Source: Pseudomonas schmalbachii (GTDB taxonomy: Bacteria; Pseudomonadota; Gammaproteobacteria; Pseudomonadales; Pseudomonadaceae). From it: 64,000 bases of DNA. Below the pieces are notes generated by a model. The model saw only the letters and a list, made by a program, of their open reading frames with translations, ran no database searches and was not told the origin of the DNA. The stretch covers positions 186,001-250,000 of the forward strand of contig NZ_JAELYA010000006.1 in the NCBI RefSeq assembly GCF_017589465.1. The letters run 5' to 3'. Made by a program: the position numbers and the translations under genes. Shown here piece after piece: positions 56,273 through 64,000 of this stretch. Numbering within the stretch: the first letter of the stretch is position 1; each line of letters opens with the position of its first letter.

Positions 56273-57667
56273 ATGCCCGGATACGCACACAGCATCGGCG
56301 GCCAGACCTGGCGCTTCGACAGCCTCAGGGAACTGATGGCCAAGGCCAGCCCGGCGCGCTCCGGCGACTGCCTGGCCGGGGTCGCCGCCGGCAGCGATGC
56401 CGAGCGCGTCGCCGCGCAGATGGCGCTGGCCGACGTCCCGCTCAAGCGCTTCCTCGACGAGGCGCTGATCCCCTACGAAGAGGACGAGGTCACCCGCCTG
56501 ATCATCGACAGCCACGACCGCGCGGCCTTCGCCCCGGTCAGCCACCTGACCGTCGGCGGGCTGCGCGACTGGCTGCTCGGCGAACATGCCGACGAGGCCG
56601 CGCTGCGCGCCCTGGCGCCGGGGCTGACGCCGGAGATGGCGGCGGCGGTGTCGAAGATCATGAGCGTGCAGGACCTGATCCTGGTGGCGCAGAAGATCCG
56701 CGTGGTCACCCGCTTCCGCAACACCCTCGGGCTGCTCGGACGGCTGTCGACCCGCCTGCAGCCGAACCACCCCACCGACGACCCCGCCGGCATCGCCGCC
56801 AGCGTCCTCGACGGCCTGCTCTACGGCAACGGCGACGCCATGCTCGGGATCAACCCGGCCACCGACAGCCTGGCCTCGATCTGCACGCTGCTGGAGATGC
56901 TCGACGCGATCATCCGGCGCTACGAGATTCCCACCCAGTCCTGCGTGCTGACCCACGTCACCAGCTCCATCGAGGCGATCAACCGTGGCGCGCCGCTGGA
57001 CCTGGTGTTCCAGTCCATCGCCGGCACCGAGGCGGCCAACGCCAGCTTCGGCATCAACCTGGCGATCCTCCGCGAAGGCTACGAGGCCGGCCTGTCGCTG
57101 AAGCGCGGCACTGTCGGCGACAACCTGATGTACTTCGAGACCGGCCAGGGCAGCGCGCTCTCGGCCAACGCCCACCACGGCGTCGACCAGCAGACCTGCG
57201 AGACCCGCGCCTACGCGGTGGCGCGGCACTTCAAGCCGTTCCTGGTGAACACCGTGGTCGGCTTCATCGGCCCGGAGTACCTGTACAACGGCAAGCAGAT
57301 CATCCGCGCCGGGCTGGAGGACCACTTCTGCGGCAAGCTGCTCGGCCTGCCGATGGGCTGCGACATCTGCTACACCAACCACGCCGAGGCCGACCAGGAC
57401 GACATGGACATGCTCCTGACCCTGCTCGGCGTGGCCGGGATCAACTTCATCATGGGCATCCCCGGCTCCGACGACGTGATGCTCAACTACCAGACCACCT
57501 CCTTCCACGACGCGCTCTACGCCCGCCAGGTCCTCGGCCTGAAACCGGCGCCGGAGTTCGAGGCCTGGCTGGAGAAGATGGGCATCTTCACCCAGGCCAG
57601 CGGCCGGGTACGCTTCGGCGACAACCTGCCGCCGGCATTCCGCCACGCCCTGGCGCAACTGGCCTGA
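56273..57667 (+). CDS. eutB: Ethanolamine ammonia-lyase large subunit EutB
   Basis: A 464-residue subunit with the normal length. It includes N-P-A-T-D-S near residue 200, V-T-S-S-I-E-A near 230, and the C-terminal part with P-G-S-D-D-V-M-L-N-Y-Q-T-T-S-F-H-D. With EutC it forms the adenosylcobalamin enzyme that turns ethanolamine into acetaldehyde and ammonia. The ATG at 56273 follows AAGGAG. There are no microcompartment shell genes here, so acetaldehyde is handled in the cytosol by ExaC. It corresponds to PA4024. Confidence 0.95.
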   Translation: MPGYAHSIGGQTWRFDSLRELMAKASPARSGDCLAGVAAGSDAERVAAQMALADVPLKRFLDEALIPYEEDEVTRLIIDSHDRAAFAPVSHLTVGGLRDWLLGEHADEAALRALAPGLTPEMAAAVSKIMSVQDLILVAQKIRVVTRFRNTLGLLGRLSTRLQPNHPTDDPAGIAASVLDGLLYGNGDAMLGINPATDSLASICTLLEMLDAIIRRYEIPTQSCVLTHVTSSIEAINRGAPLDLVFQSIAGTEAANASFGINLAILREGYEAGLSLKRGTVGDNLMYFETGQGSALSANAHHGVDQQTCETRAYAVARHFKPFLVNTVVGFIGPEYLYNGKQIIRAGLEDHFCGKLLGLPMGCDICYTNHAEADQDDMDMLLTLLGVAGINFIMGIPGSDDVMLNYQTTSFHDALYARQVLGLKPAPEFEAWLEKMGIFTQASGRVRFGDNLPPAFRHALAQLA

Positions 57668-57676
57668 GGACAGCGC

Positions 57677-58504
57677 ATGAGCAAGGACATCGACGAACCG
57701 ACAGCGGGCGTGATCGACAGCCCCTGGCAGCAATTGCGCGCGCTGACCCCGGCGCGCATCGCCCTCGGCCGCGCCGGCACCAGCCTGCCGAGCCGCGCGC
57801 GGCTGGACTTCCAGTTCGCCCACGCACAGGCGCGCGACGCCGTGCACCTGCCCTTCGAGCATGCCGCGCTGAGAGAGGGCCTGGCCCGCCGCAACCGGGC
57901 GAGCCTGCTGCTGCACAGCGCGGCGGCGGACCGGCATGTCTACCTGCAGCGCCCGGACCTTGGCCGCCGCCTGTCCACGGAATCCGCTGAACGCCTGCGT
58001 GAATACGCCGCCGGCCACGCCACGCCGGTCGATCTGGCGATAGTGGTGGCCGACGGCCTGTCCTCGCTGGCCGTGCACCGCCATGCCCTGCCCTTCCTCG
58101 AACGCCTGGAGGAACTGGCGCAGGCCGAAGGCTGGACGCTGTCGCCGGTGGTACTGGTGGAACAGGGACGCGTGGCGGTGGCCGACGAGGTCGGCGAACT
58201 GCTGCGGGCGAAGATGAGCGTGATCCTGATCGGCGAACGCCCCGGCCTCAGCTCGCCGGACAGCCTCGGCCTGTACTTCACCTGGGCGCCCCGGGTCGGC
58301 CTCACCGACGCCTACCGCAACTGCATCTCCAACGTGCGCCTGGAAGGCCTGAGCTACGCCATGGCCGCCCACCGCCTGCTCTACCTGATGCGCGAAGCCT
58401 GCCGCCGGCAGCTGTCCGGGGTGAACCTGAAGGACGAAACAGAAGTCGCGACGCTGGACGACGGCGACAACCGCCCCACCGCCAACTTCCTGCTGACCAC
58501 GTAG
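57677..58504 (+). CDS. eutC: Ethanolamine ammonia-lyase small subunit EutC
   Basis: A 275-residue small subunit. It has [15 protein letters not shown] near residue 27 and [14 protein letters not shown] near 185, and ends with N-C-I-S-N-V-R and a short diverged tail. It binds part of the cobalamin cofactor with EutB. The start is nine bases after the eutB stop. Its stop TAG (58502-58504) falls in the first bases of a GTAGGTTGG repeat. It corresponds to PA4025. Confidence 0.94.
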   Translation: MSKDIDEPTAGVIDSPWQQLRALTPARIALGRAGTSLPSRARLDFQFAHAQARDAVHLPFEHAALREGLARRNRASLLLHSAAADRHVYLQRPDLGRRLSTESAERLREYAAGHATPVDLAIVVADGLSSLAVHRHALPFLERLEELAQAEGWTLSPVVLVEQGRVAVADEVGELLRAKMSVILIGERPGLSSPDSLGLYFTWAPRVGLTDAYRNCISNVRLEGLSYAMAAHRLLYLMREACRRQLSGVNLKDETEVATLDDGDNRPTANFLLTT

Positions 58505-58582
58505 GTTGGCGCTGAGCGTAGCGAAGCCCAACATCTTCCGGACGTGGCATCGTTGGGCTTCGCAGGCTCAGCGCCAACCTAC
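58501..58582. repeat. Paired GTAGGTTGG repeat, supplies the eutC stop codon
   Basis: The left arm begins at 58501, so its TAG is the eutC stop. The right arm ends GCGCCAACCTAC. Confidence 0.85.
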
Positions 58583-58699
58583 TATTCAAACGCCCGCTTT
58601 GATTGCGCTTTCAACTCGACTTGTGCAGCATCGGCCGGACTGCTGGCATGACATCTGCAGTATTCCGGCAGCCCGCTCACCGAAAAGACGAGGACCGTC

Positions 58700-59164
58700 A
58701 TGCGCATCGTGCAAGCTACCCTCGAACATCTCGACCTGCTCGCGCCGCTGTTCGTCAAATACCGCGAGTTCTACGGAATGCTGCCCTACCCCGAATCCTC
58801 GCGGAAATTCCTCGAGAAGCGCCTGCGCCGCAAGGAATCGGTGATCTACCTGGCCTTGCCCGACGACAGCGACAGCAAGCTGCTCGGCTTCTGCCAGCTC
58901 TATCCCAGCTATTCCTCCCTGTCGCTCAAGCGCGTGTGGATTCTCAACGACATCTACGTCGCCGAGGATGCCCGCCGCCAGTTGGTCGCCGACCACCTGC
59001 TGCAGACCGCCAAGCAGATGGCGCGGGATACCCAGGCCGTGCGCATGCGGGTTTCCACCAGCGTCGACAACGAGGCGGCGCAGAAGACCTACGAGTCGAT
59101 CGGCTTCCACGAAGACAAGGAATTCAAGAACTACATACTGCCGATCACCGACGAACTGACCTGA
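58700..59164 (+). CDS. GNAT-family N-acetyltransferase
   Basis: A 154-residue GNAT protein. It has the acetyl-CoA region around residues 84-100 (I-L-N-D-I-Y-V-A-E-D-A-R-R-Q-L-V-A) and the C-terminal motif A-A-Q-K-T-Y-E-S-I-G-F. The substrate is unknown. The position fits PA4026, a probable acetyltransferase. The ATG at 58700 follows GACGAGGA. Its stop lies at the very edge of a MITE-like inverted repeat. Confidence 0.86.
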   Translation: MRIVQATLEHLDLLAPLFVKYREFYGMLPYPESSRKFLEKRLRRKESVIYLALPDDSDSKLLGFCQLYPSYSSLSLKRVWILNDIYVAEDARRQLVADHLLQTAKQMARDTQAVRMRVSTSVDNEAAQKTYESIGFHEDKEFKNYILPITDELT

Positions 59165-59305
59165 GAGCCTGTTTACGATCTGCTGCGCGTCGGCATAACT
59201 GCGTTGAAAACGGGCTCGGGATGCTCATTTACTGCGTGTAAACTCCGCTCCCTCGCCCGTTTTCGCCTTGTTCTGCTCTAGCTCGCGAGATCGTAAAAAG
59301 CCTCT
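59164..59305. mobile_element. MITE-like element with 18-base terminal inverted repeats
   Basis: AGAGCCTGTTTACGATCT at 59164-59181 is matched by its complement at 59288-59305 in 16 of 18 positions. Inside, GAAAACGGGC and GCCCGTTTTC form a second nested pair around TTTAC/GTAAAC. At 142 bp it has no coding capacity. The form suggests a non-autonomous transposon relic; no target duplication was identified. Confidence 0.6.
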
Positions 59306-59313
59306 AAGGCTGC

Positions 59314-60906
59314 TCACCCGCCGCCAAGCTGCCAGGCGACGCTCAACAGCAGGACGCCGGCCAGCACGCCGATGGCGACCAGTTGCCGGCGCCGCAGACG
59401 CGGGGCCGGCGAATCGGCTTTTTCCAGAAGCCGGGCGAGCGCCTGGACGAACTCGGACAGCGCCTCGTAGCGCTGCCCCGCGTCCGGCGCCAGGGCGCGC
59501 GCCAGCACCGCATCCCAGCCTGCCGGCAGGCTGCGGTCGTGTTCGGCCAGGGGCGCATAGCGGCAATCCTCCCCATTGTCCGCCAGCGCCGCCTGCGGCC
59601 AGCTTCCACTCAGTAGCCAGTAGGCCAGCGCCGCCAGGGCGAACTGGTCGGCGCGGCCATCGGCCGGCAATCCGGCGCGCAGCTCCGGCGCCAGCGGCAC
59701 CACGCCTTCGGGCAACGCCTGGCGCGGCACGCCCGGGACGATGGCGGCGTGCTCGGGCAGCAACAGTAGCCGCCCGCCTTCGTTGACCAGCACCTGCCGC
59801 GGCTCCAGCCAGAGTCCCTGCATGCCGCGCCGTTGCAGCGCGCGCACCGCTTCGACCAGTTGTTCGAGTAATGCCATCAGGCTGAAGGGGTCCAGCGGAC
59901 GGCGGCTGGCGATCCAGTCCGGCAGGCTGCGCCACTCTCCCTGCGGCATGGCGAACAGCTGGAAGGCATGCTGGCGCGGCACGCGGGTGGACAGCACGCC
60001 GGGCAGGCTGGCCACCTTGCAGCGACGCAGCGCCCATTCGCGCTGCCAGAAGGCCTGGTCGGCGGCTGTCGCGGAGGGCAGCAACAGCGCTTCGCGACCA
60101 TCGGCGTGGCGGGCGCGGAACAGCCGTCCGGGCGGTCCATAGGCGCAGCCTTCGAGCAGGGTCCAGCGTTCCAGCCGATCGCCCGCCCGCAAGGTGCCGG
60201 GAGCCGGCCACACGCTCACCGGCACCGGCGCCAGATAGGCCTCGCGATTGCCCGGCAGCACCAGCGCGGCGGCGCCCGGCGCGTGAAGGAAGGGCTCCAG
60301 CAGCGTGTCGAGGGTTTCCTCGCGCAGATCGCGGCAGCCGTCCTGCAGCCTCTGCCGGTCGATCACCGTGAGCAGCGGCTGTGGCGCCAGCAACAGCGCA
60401 TCACCAGCGTGCAATGCCAGGGCGTGCTGGGTCAGCGCCAGTTCGGCCTGGGCGCCGAGGCTACGCCCCTCGTGTCCCGCCAGCTCATGCAGGACGCCAT
60501 CGCGATAGCGCAGCAGGCCGACATTGCCGCTCTGCAGGAACTGCGCGTCGTCGCCCTGGATCAGCAGGATGCCGGCGGACAGCTCCGGCAAATCCTCGCG
60601 TCCACTCTGCAGGCCGCGATACCAGAGCATGTTCAGCGAGGCGAGCACCTGGCGCGCCGCCTGCGCCTCGGACCAGGCCTCGGGGGTGCAGGCGTAGTCG
60701 GCGAACAGCGCATCGAGCTGCAGTTCGAGGGTCTGCACCACATTGGCGCAGCCGCGCCCCCAGAGCAGTGCGAGCATGAACACCGGCGGCCGTCCGTGCC
60801 GGCCGCCCAGCCATCGCGCGCGCACCCGCGCCGCCTGGGTCGGCAGGTCTATACCGGTGCCCAGGGCCATGTTGATCGCCCCGCGGGCGCTGGAATGAGT
60901 ACTCAT
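59314..60906 (-). CDS. Degenerate PP2C-like plus kinase-like membrane-anchored protein
   Basis: A 530-residue protein. Residues about 1-230 follow a PP2C phosphatase layout but lack the metal-binding aspartates (S-G-N-V-G-L-L-R-Y-R-D-G stands at the usual G-D-S site). Residues about 245-490 resemble a Hanks kinase, but the H-R-D-x-K-P-x-N loop is replaced by L-W-L-E-P-R-Q-V-L-V and D-F-G by L-L-P-E-H. A C-terminal helix (about 510-526) anchors it. Both halves look inactive, or they use other residues. The ATG at 60906 follows AAGGAG. I do not know its function. Confidence 0.75.
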   Translation of the reverse strand: MSTHSSARGAINMALGTGIDLPTQAARVRARWLGGRHGRPPVFMLALLWGRGCANVVQTLELQLDALFADYACTPEAWSEAQAARQVLASLNMLWYRGLQSGREDLPELSAGILLIQGDDAQFLQSGNVGLLRYRDGVLHELAGHEGRSLGAQAELALTQHALALHAGDALLLAPQPLLTVIDRQRLQDGCRDLREETLDTLLEPFLHAPGAAALVLPGNREAYLAPVPVSVWPAPGTLRAGDRLERWTLLEGCAYGPPGRLFRARHADGREALLLPSATAADQAFWQREWALRRCKVASLPGVLSTRVPRQHAFQLFAMPQGEWRSLPDWIASRRPLDPFSLMALLEQLVEAVRALQRRGMQGLWLEPRQVLVNEGGRLLLLPEHAAIVPGVPRQALPEGVVPLAPELRAGLPADGRADQFALAALAYWLLSGSWPQAALADNGEDCRYAPLAEHDRSLPAGWDAVLARALAPDAGQRYEALSEFVQALARLLEKADSPAPRLRRRQLVAIGVLAGVLLLSVAWQLGGG

Positions 60907-61039
60907 TGCCGCTCCTTGCTCAAGCGGGTCGAGTACCTGACTTGCAGCCTTCATGCCGGAAGGAGCGTGTAATATCCTGCAAACAGTCGCCGATAGCAGG
61001 ACACGATAAAGCGCGCTCCACTGGTCAGAATCGCCTGCC

Positions 61040-61045
61040 TATAAT
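61040..61045 (+). promoter_or_regulatory. Likely -10 box of the dedA gene
   Basis: TATAAT at 61040-61045, 45 bases ahead of the DedA start, preceded by TGCC. The -35 region is not clear. Confidence 0.55.
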
Positions 61046-61089
61046 GGCCGGCCTTGCAGTTCACCCCCGTCGTATTTCACAGGCGTCTA

Positions 61090-61749
61090 ATGGATTTCAA
61101 CCCGATCGATCTCATCCTTCACCTCGACACCTACCTGTCCATTCTGGTCAGCGACTATGGCGTCTGGATCTACGCCATCCTGTTCCTGGTGATCTTCTGC
61201 GAAACCGGTCTGGTGGTGACGCCGTTCCTCCCCGGCGACTCACTGCTGTTCATCGCCGGCGCCATCTGCGCCACCGGCGGCATGGACCCGTGGCTGCTCG
61301 GCAGCCTGCTGTTCATCGCGGCGGTGAGCGGCGACAGTACCAACTACGTGATCGGCCGAACGCTGGGCAAACGCCTGTTCAGCAATCCGGATTCGAAGGT
61401 GTTCCGCCGCGACTACCTCGACCAGACCCACGCCTTCTACGAACGCCACGGCGGCAAGACCGTGACGCTCGCGCGCTTCCTGCCCATCGTGCGGACCTTC
61501 GCGCCCTTCGTCGCCGGCATGGCCTACATGCCCTACCTGCGCTTCCTCGCCTTCAGCGTCGCCGGCAGCGTGCTCTGGGTCGGTGGTCTGGTCGCCCTTG
61601 GCTTCTTCTTCGGCAACGTGCCGTTCATCAAGCAGAACCTCTCGCTGATGATTCTCGGCATCATCGCCTTCTCGCTGGTACCGATGCTGATTGGCGTGAT
61701 CCGCCACAAGATGCGCCCGGCCGCCAAGCCGCAGACCTCGCAGCGCTGA
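61090..61749 (+). CDS. DedA-family membrane protein
   Basis: A 219-residue protein with five to six helices. The re-entrant motif [12 protein letters not shown] is near residue 50 and [15 protein letters not shown] near 130. DedA proteins of this group recycle undecaprenyl phosphate or other lipids across the inner membrane and affect envelope and proton balance. The ATG at 61090 starts M-D-F-N-P-I-D-L; an upstream in-frame start is less likely. It corresponds to PA4029. mtfA follows 7 bases after the stop. Confidence 0.9.
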   Translation: MDFNPIDLILHLDTYLSILVSDYGVWIYAILFLVIFCETGLVVTPFLPGDSLLFIAGAICATGGMDPWLLGSLLFIAAVSGDSTNYVIGRTLGKRLFSNPDSKVFRRDYLDQTHAFYERHGGKTVTLARFLPIVRTFAPFVAGMAYMPYLRFLAFSVAGSVLWVGGLVALGFFFGNVPFIKQNLSLMILGIIAFSLVPMLIGVIRHKMRPAAKPQTSQR

Positions 61750-61756
61750 CCGATCG

Positions 61757-62575
61757 ATGTGGTCGTTCAGCGCCTGGCGCCGGCGCCGCACCCTCGCCCG
61801 CAATCCGCTGGACCCGGCGCTGTGGACAGAAGTCGTGCACGGCCTGCCGATCCTCGACGGTCTCAGCGCCGACGAGCTGCAACTGCTCGGCGAGCGTGCC
61901 GTGCTGTTCCTTCACGCCAAGCGCGTGTCGGCGCTGCCCGGCGTCGAGCTGGACGAACGCCGCCGCCTGCACCTCGCCGCCCAGGCCCAGCTGCCGCTGC
62001 TGCACCTGCCGGAGCTGAACTGGTACGGCGGCTTCCATGAACTGGTGCTCTACCCCGACGACTTCGTCAGTCCGCAGAAACACCGCGATCCGGCCGGCGT
62101 AGTACATGAGTTCGACGACGAACGCAGCGGCGAAACCTCCCTGCAGGGCCCGGTGGTCCTCGCCTGGCCCGGCGTGGAAAGCGGCGGCGGCTGGGACGCC
62201 TACAACCTGGTGATCCACGAACTGGCGCACAAGCTGGACATGCTCAACGGCGGCGCCAACGGCCTGCCGCCGCTGCACCGCGAAATGCGCGTGAGCGACT
62301 GGGCCAGCGCCATGCAGTCGGCCTACGACGACCTCAACCGCCAGCTCGACCACGATCCGCACGCCAACACCGCTATCGATCCCTACGCGGCGGAAGACCC
62401 GGCGGAGTTCTTCGCCGTCACCAGCGAATACTTCTTCAGCGCCCCCGATCTGCTGGAGCACGCCTACCCACAGGTCTACGCCCAGCTGCGCCTGTTCTAC
62501 CGCCAGGACCCGCTGGCGCGCCTGCACAAACTGCAACACGAACACCCCGATTATCAGGAAGCAACGCAGGGTTGA
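61757..62575 (+). CDS. mtfA: Zinc peptidase MtfA
   Basis: A 272-residue MtfA-family protein. The zinc motif H-E-L-A-H (residues about 154-158) sits in V-I-H-E-L-A-H-K-L-D, with the third ligand glutamate expected in D-P-A-E-F-F-A-V. In Escherichia coli MtfA binds the repressor Mlc and has aminopeptidase activity; whether that holds here is unknown. The start is close behind the dedA-like gene, so the two are probably one unit. It corresponds to PA4030. Confidence 0.9.
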   Translation: MWSFSAWRRRRTLARNPLDPALWTEVVHGLPILDGLSADELQLLGERAVLFLHAKRVSALPGVELDERRRLHLAAQAQLPLLHLPELNWYGGFHELVLYPDDFVSPQKHRDPAGVVHEFDDERSGETSLQGPVVLAWPGVESGGGWDAYNLVIHELAHKLDMLNGGANGLPPLHREMRVSDWASAMQSAYDDLNRQLDHDPHANTAIDPYAAEDPAEFFAVTSEYFFSAPDLLEHAYPQVYAQLRLFYRQDPLARLHKLQHEHPDYQEATQG

Positions 62576-62609
62576 ACGAAAGTCTGTGGCCTGCGCCGAA
62601 CAATCTGCC

Positions 62610-62615
62610 TATAAT
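62610..62615 (+). promoter_or_regulatory. -10 box of ppa
   Basis: A consensus TATAAT at 62610-62615, 38 bases ahead of ppa, in CTGCCTATAATCG. No good -35 is visible at 17 bases. Confidence 0.65.
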
Positions 62616-62653
62616 CGCGCCCACTTTTTTGGCGTGCCCCCTTGGAGTCGACC

Positions 62654-63181
62654 ATGAGCTACAGCAAAGTCCCGGCTGGCAAAGACCTGCCGAACGATAT
62701 CTACGTTGCCATCGAGATCCCGGCCAACCACGCGCCGATCAAATACGAGATCGACAAGGACACCGACTGCCTGTTCGTCGACCGCTTCATGGCCACCCCG
62801 ATGTTCTACCCGGCCAACTACGGCTACATCCCGAACACCCTGGCTGACGACGGCGACCCGCTGGACGTGCTGGTAGTCACCCCGTATCCGGTGGCCCCGG
62901 GCTCCGTGATCCGCGCCCGTCCGGTCGGCGTGCTGAACATGACCGACGAAGCCGGCGGCGACGCCAAGCTGATCGCCGTCCCGCACGACAAGCTGAGCCA
63001 GCTGTACGTGGACGTGAAGGAATACACCGACCTGCCGGCCCTGCTGCTGGAGCAGATCAAGCACTTCTTCGAGAACTACAAGGACCTCGAAAAGGGCAAG
63101 TGGGTGAAAGTCGAGGGCTGGGGCAACGCCGACGCCGCTCGCGCAGAAATTCTGAAGGCGGTTGCTGCTTACCAGAAGTAA
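62654..63181 (+). CDS. ppa: Inorganic pyrophosphatase Ppa
   Basis: A 175-residue soluble family I pyrophosphatase, the usual bacterial length. It has E-I-P-A-N near residue 25, the metal-site signature D-G-D-P-L-D-V-L-V near 66 and [11 protein letters not shown] near 51. It hydrolyses pyrophosphate and so drives biosynthesis. The ATG at 62654 follows TTGGAG. Codon use is strongly biased, fitting high expression. A rho-independent terminator follows. It corresponds to PA4031. Confidence 0.96.
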   Translation: MSYSKVPAGKDLPNDIYVAIEIPANHAPIKYEIDKDTDCLFVDRFMATPMFYPANYGYIPNTLADDGDPLDVLVVTPYPVAPGSVIRARPVGVLNMTDEAGGDAKLIAVPHDKLSQLYVDVKEYTDLPALLLEQIKHFFENYKDLEKGKWVKVEGWGNADAARAEILKAVAAYQK

Positions 63182-63200
63182 GTCCGGACCACCCCCTGAA

Positions 63201-63226
63201 AACCCGGCCACAAGCCGGGTTTTTTA
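63201..63226 (+). terminator. Rho-independent terminator of ppa
   Basis: AACCCGGC-N5-GCCGGGTT followed by TTTT, 20 bases after the ppa stop. Confidence 0.92.
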
Positions 63227-63300
63227 ATGCCTGAAAAACGTCTGAAGCCGACCCAAGGCGTCGCTACCAAAGCAGAGCAATAACAAAGCGAGATCTATCG

Positions 63301-64000
63301 TTGCCCAGAAAACCTGCGCTCATCCTGGTCGGACGTGACAACTGGCAGAAGGATGAATCGCTGAATCAGTTGCTGCTGGGACGCTTCAGCAGACGCAACG
63401 ACATCCGGATCATCTGGGAAGACCCAGCGGCCGAAGTCATCCAGCGGGCGAGAAGGCTCGAAAGCAGGCTGACCTGGCTACCGGCATTTTCCCGCCGGCT
63501 GACGCTGCGACTGACCCAGATCCTATACGGCCTCGCGAACCCATCCTATTTCGTCTACCTGTACCGGCGACGCGGCAACTCCATCCCCGCCCGCTGCCAC
63601 GACCTGCGGGAGATCGTCGGGAAACTCGGCGCCGAATACACACCTATCGTTCTGTCCCGCTCCGCCGGTGGCAGAGTCGCGTCCCTGATCGCCGACAGCT
63701 CGAACATCGAGCAGATCATCTGCATGGGCTACCCGTTCAAGCATCCGCAAATGGGCGATGAGCCTGAGCGATACATGCACCTGCAGCACCTGAAGACGCC
63801 GATGCTGATTTTGCAGGGAACGCGGGACGAATACGGTGGACATGACGTAGAGGAACGTTACCGGCTCAGTCCAAGCGTCGAGGTCTTCCTGGTCGAGACG
63901 AGCCATGACTTTGCGCTTAATGAGCTGCAGGCCAGTACAGTCTTCGAAAAGATCGAGAGCGTGATAGCCCGGCAGGCTGGAAGGCAGCAGCAAGCCACTC
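63301..64000 (+). CDS. Alpha/beta-hydrolase-fold protein, TTG start, continues past window
   Basis: A frame of 233 codons stays open to the right edge. There is no ATG before mid-gene, so TTG at 63301 is the likely start. The nucleophile region reads I-V-L-S-R-S-A-G-G-R-V-A (S-x-S-x-G type). P-M-L-I-L-Q-G-T-R-D-E-Y-G supplies the acid and E-T-S-H-D-F-A-L the histidine, in correct order. This matches small dienelactone-hydrolase/Tex30-like hydrolases. AGA, AGG, ATA and CTA codons are frequent for this genome, which suggests recent acquisition. The ribosome site is weak. Confidence 0.72.
   Translation, partial: MPRKPALILVGRDNWQKDESLNQLLLGRFSRRNDIRIIWEDPAAEVIQRARRLESRLTWLPAFSRRLTLRLTQILYGLANPSYFVYLYRRRGNSIPARCHDLREIVGKLGAEYTPIVLSRSAGGRVASLIADSSNIEQIICMGYPFKHPQMGDEPERYMHLQHLKTPMLILQGTRDEYGGHDVEERYRLSPSVEVFLVETSHDFALNELQASTVFEKIESVIARQAGRQQQAT

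Noticed and set aside
56273-58504. Ethanolamine microcompartment operon
   Set aside because: No shell, EutA, EutJ or EutG-type genes accompany eutBC; the set is the short cytosolic type found in Pseudomonas.

Overview
The window is chromosomal DNA from a high-GC Pseudomonas of the P. aeruginosa / P. citronellolis-nitroreducens type. The evidence is gene content and order: aatJQMP-aauSR, prpR-prpB-prpC-acnD-prpF-prpD, and an ordered run from a PA4017-like gene through ubiX, mpl, eatR, exaC, eat, eutB, eutC, a GNAT gene, a DedA gene and mtfA to ppa. That last run matches the gene order I remember for P. aeruginosa PAO1 (about PA4017 to PA4031). Dense families of extragenic palindromes typical of Pseudomonas fill the gaps. 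I see no tRNA, rRNA, CRISPR array, prophage or intact insertion sequence.

Layout. 1-4 kb: the 5' end of a propionyl-CoA synthetase gene, a Bcr/CflA efflux gene, and a gtr cluster whose type-specific transferase survives only as a 114-codon remnant. 4-9.2 kb: a two-gene RND efflux operon with a divergent TetR gene. 9.3-12.6 kb: a copper circuit (copZ, copA, cueR) with a CueR box for each divergent gene. 12.6-15.7 kb: a RIO kinase, the 3' stump of an HD-GYP gene, ada and a PAP2 phosphatase. 16-23 kb: acidic amino acid ABC uptake genes with their two-component system, a sigma-54 promoter and a perfect AauR-type site. 23.7-32.5 kb: the methylcitrate cycle cluster behind a GntR promoter flanked by matching palindromes. 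32.7-37.5 kb: a Lon-like domain protein, lrgAB, a MaoC hydratase, a MORN/caspase-like lipoprotein and an oxidoreductase. 37.5-41 kb: a large autotransporter. 41-43.3 kb: a small lipoprotein gene, ubiX and mpl. 43.6-58.5 kb: ethanolamine metabolism. 58.7-63.2 kb: GNAT, a degenerate phosphatase/kinase-like protein, DedA, mtfA and ppa. The window ends in a TTG-started alpha/beta hydrolase gene with unusual codon use.

How the genes fit together. PrpE makes propionyl-CoA; PrpC, AcnD (with PrpF) or PrpD, and PrpB convert it to pyruvate and succinate. Eat, EutBC and ExaC import ethanolamine, split it to acetaldehyde and ammonia, and oxidise the acetaldehyde, under the sigma-54 activator EatR. Between mpl and eatR lie a glutamine-synthetase-like ligase, an aldehyde dehydrogenase and an iron-type alcohol dehydrogenase. 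That set of activities could run a second, gamma-glutamylated route for ethanolamine or a related amino-alcohol. I consider this the most interesting hypothesis in the window. A second theme is repeat elements at gene edges: one repeat family supplies the stop codons of copZ, copA and eutC, and another contains the likely start codon of a lipoprotein gene.
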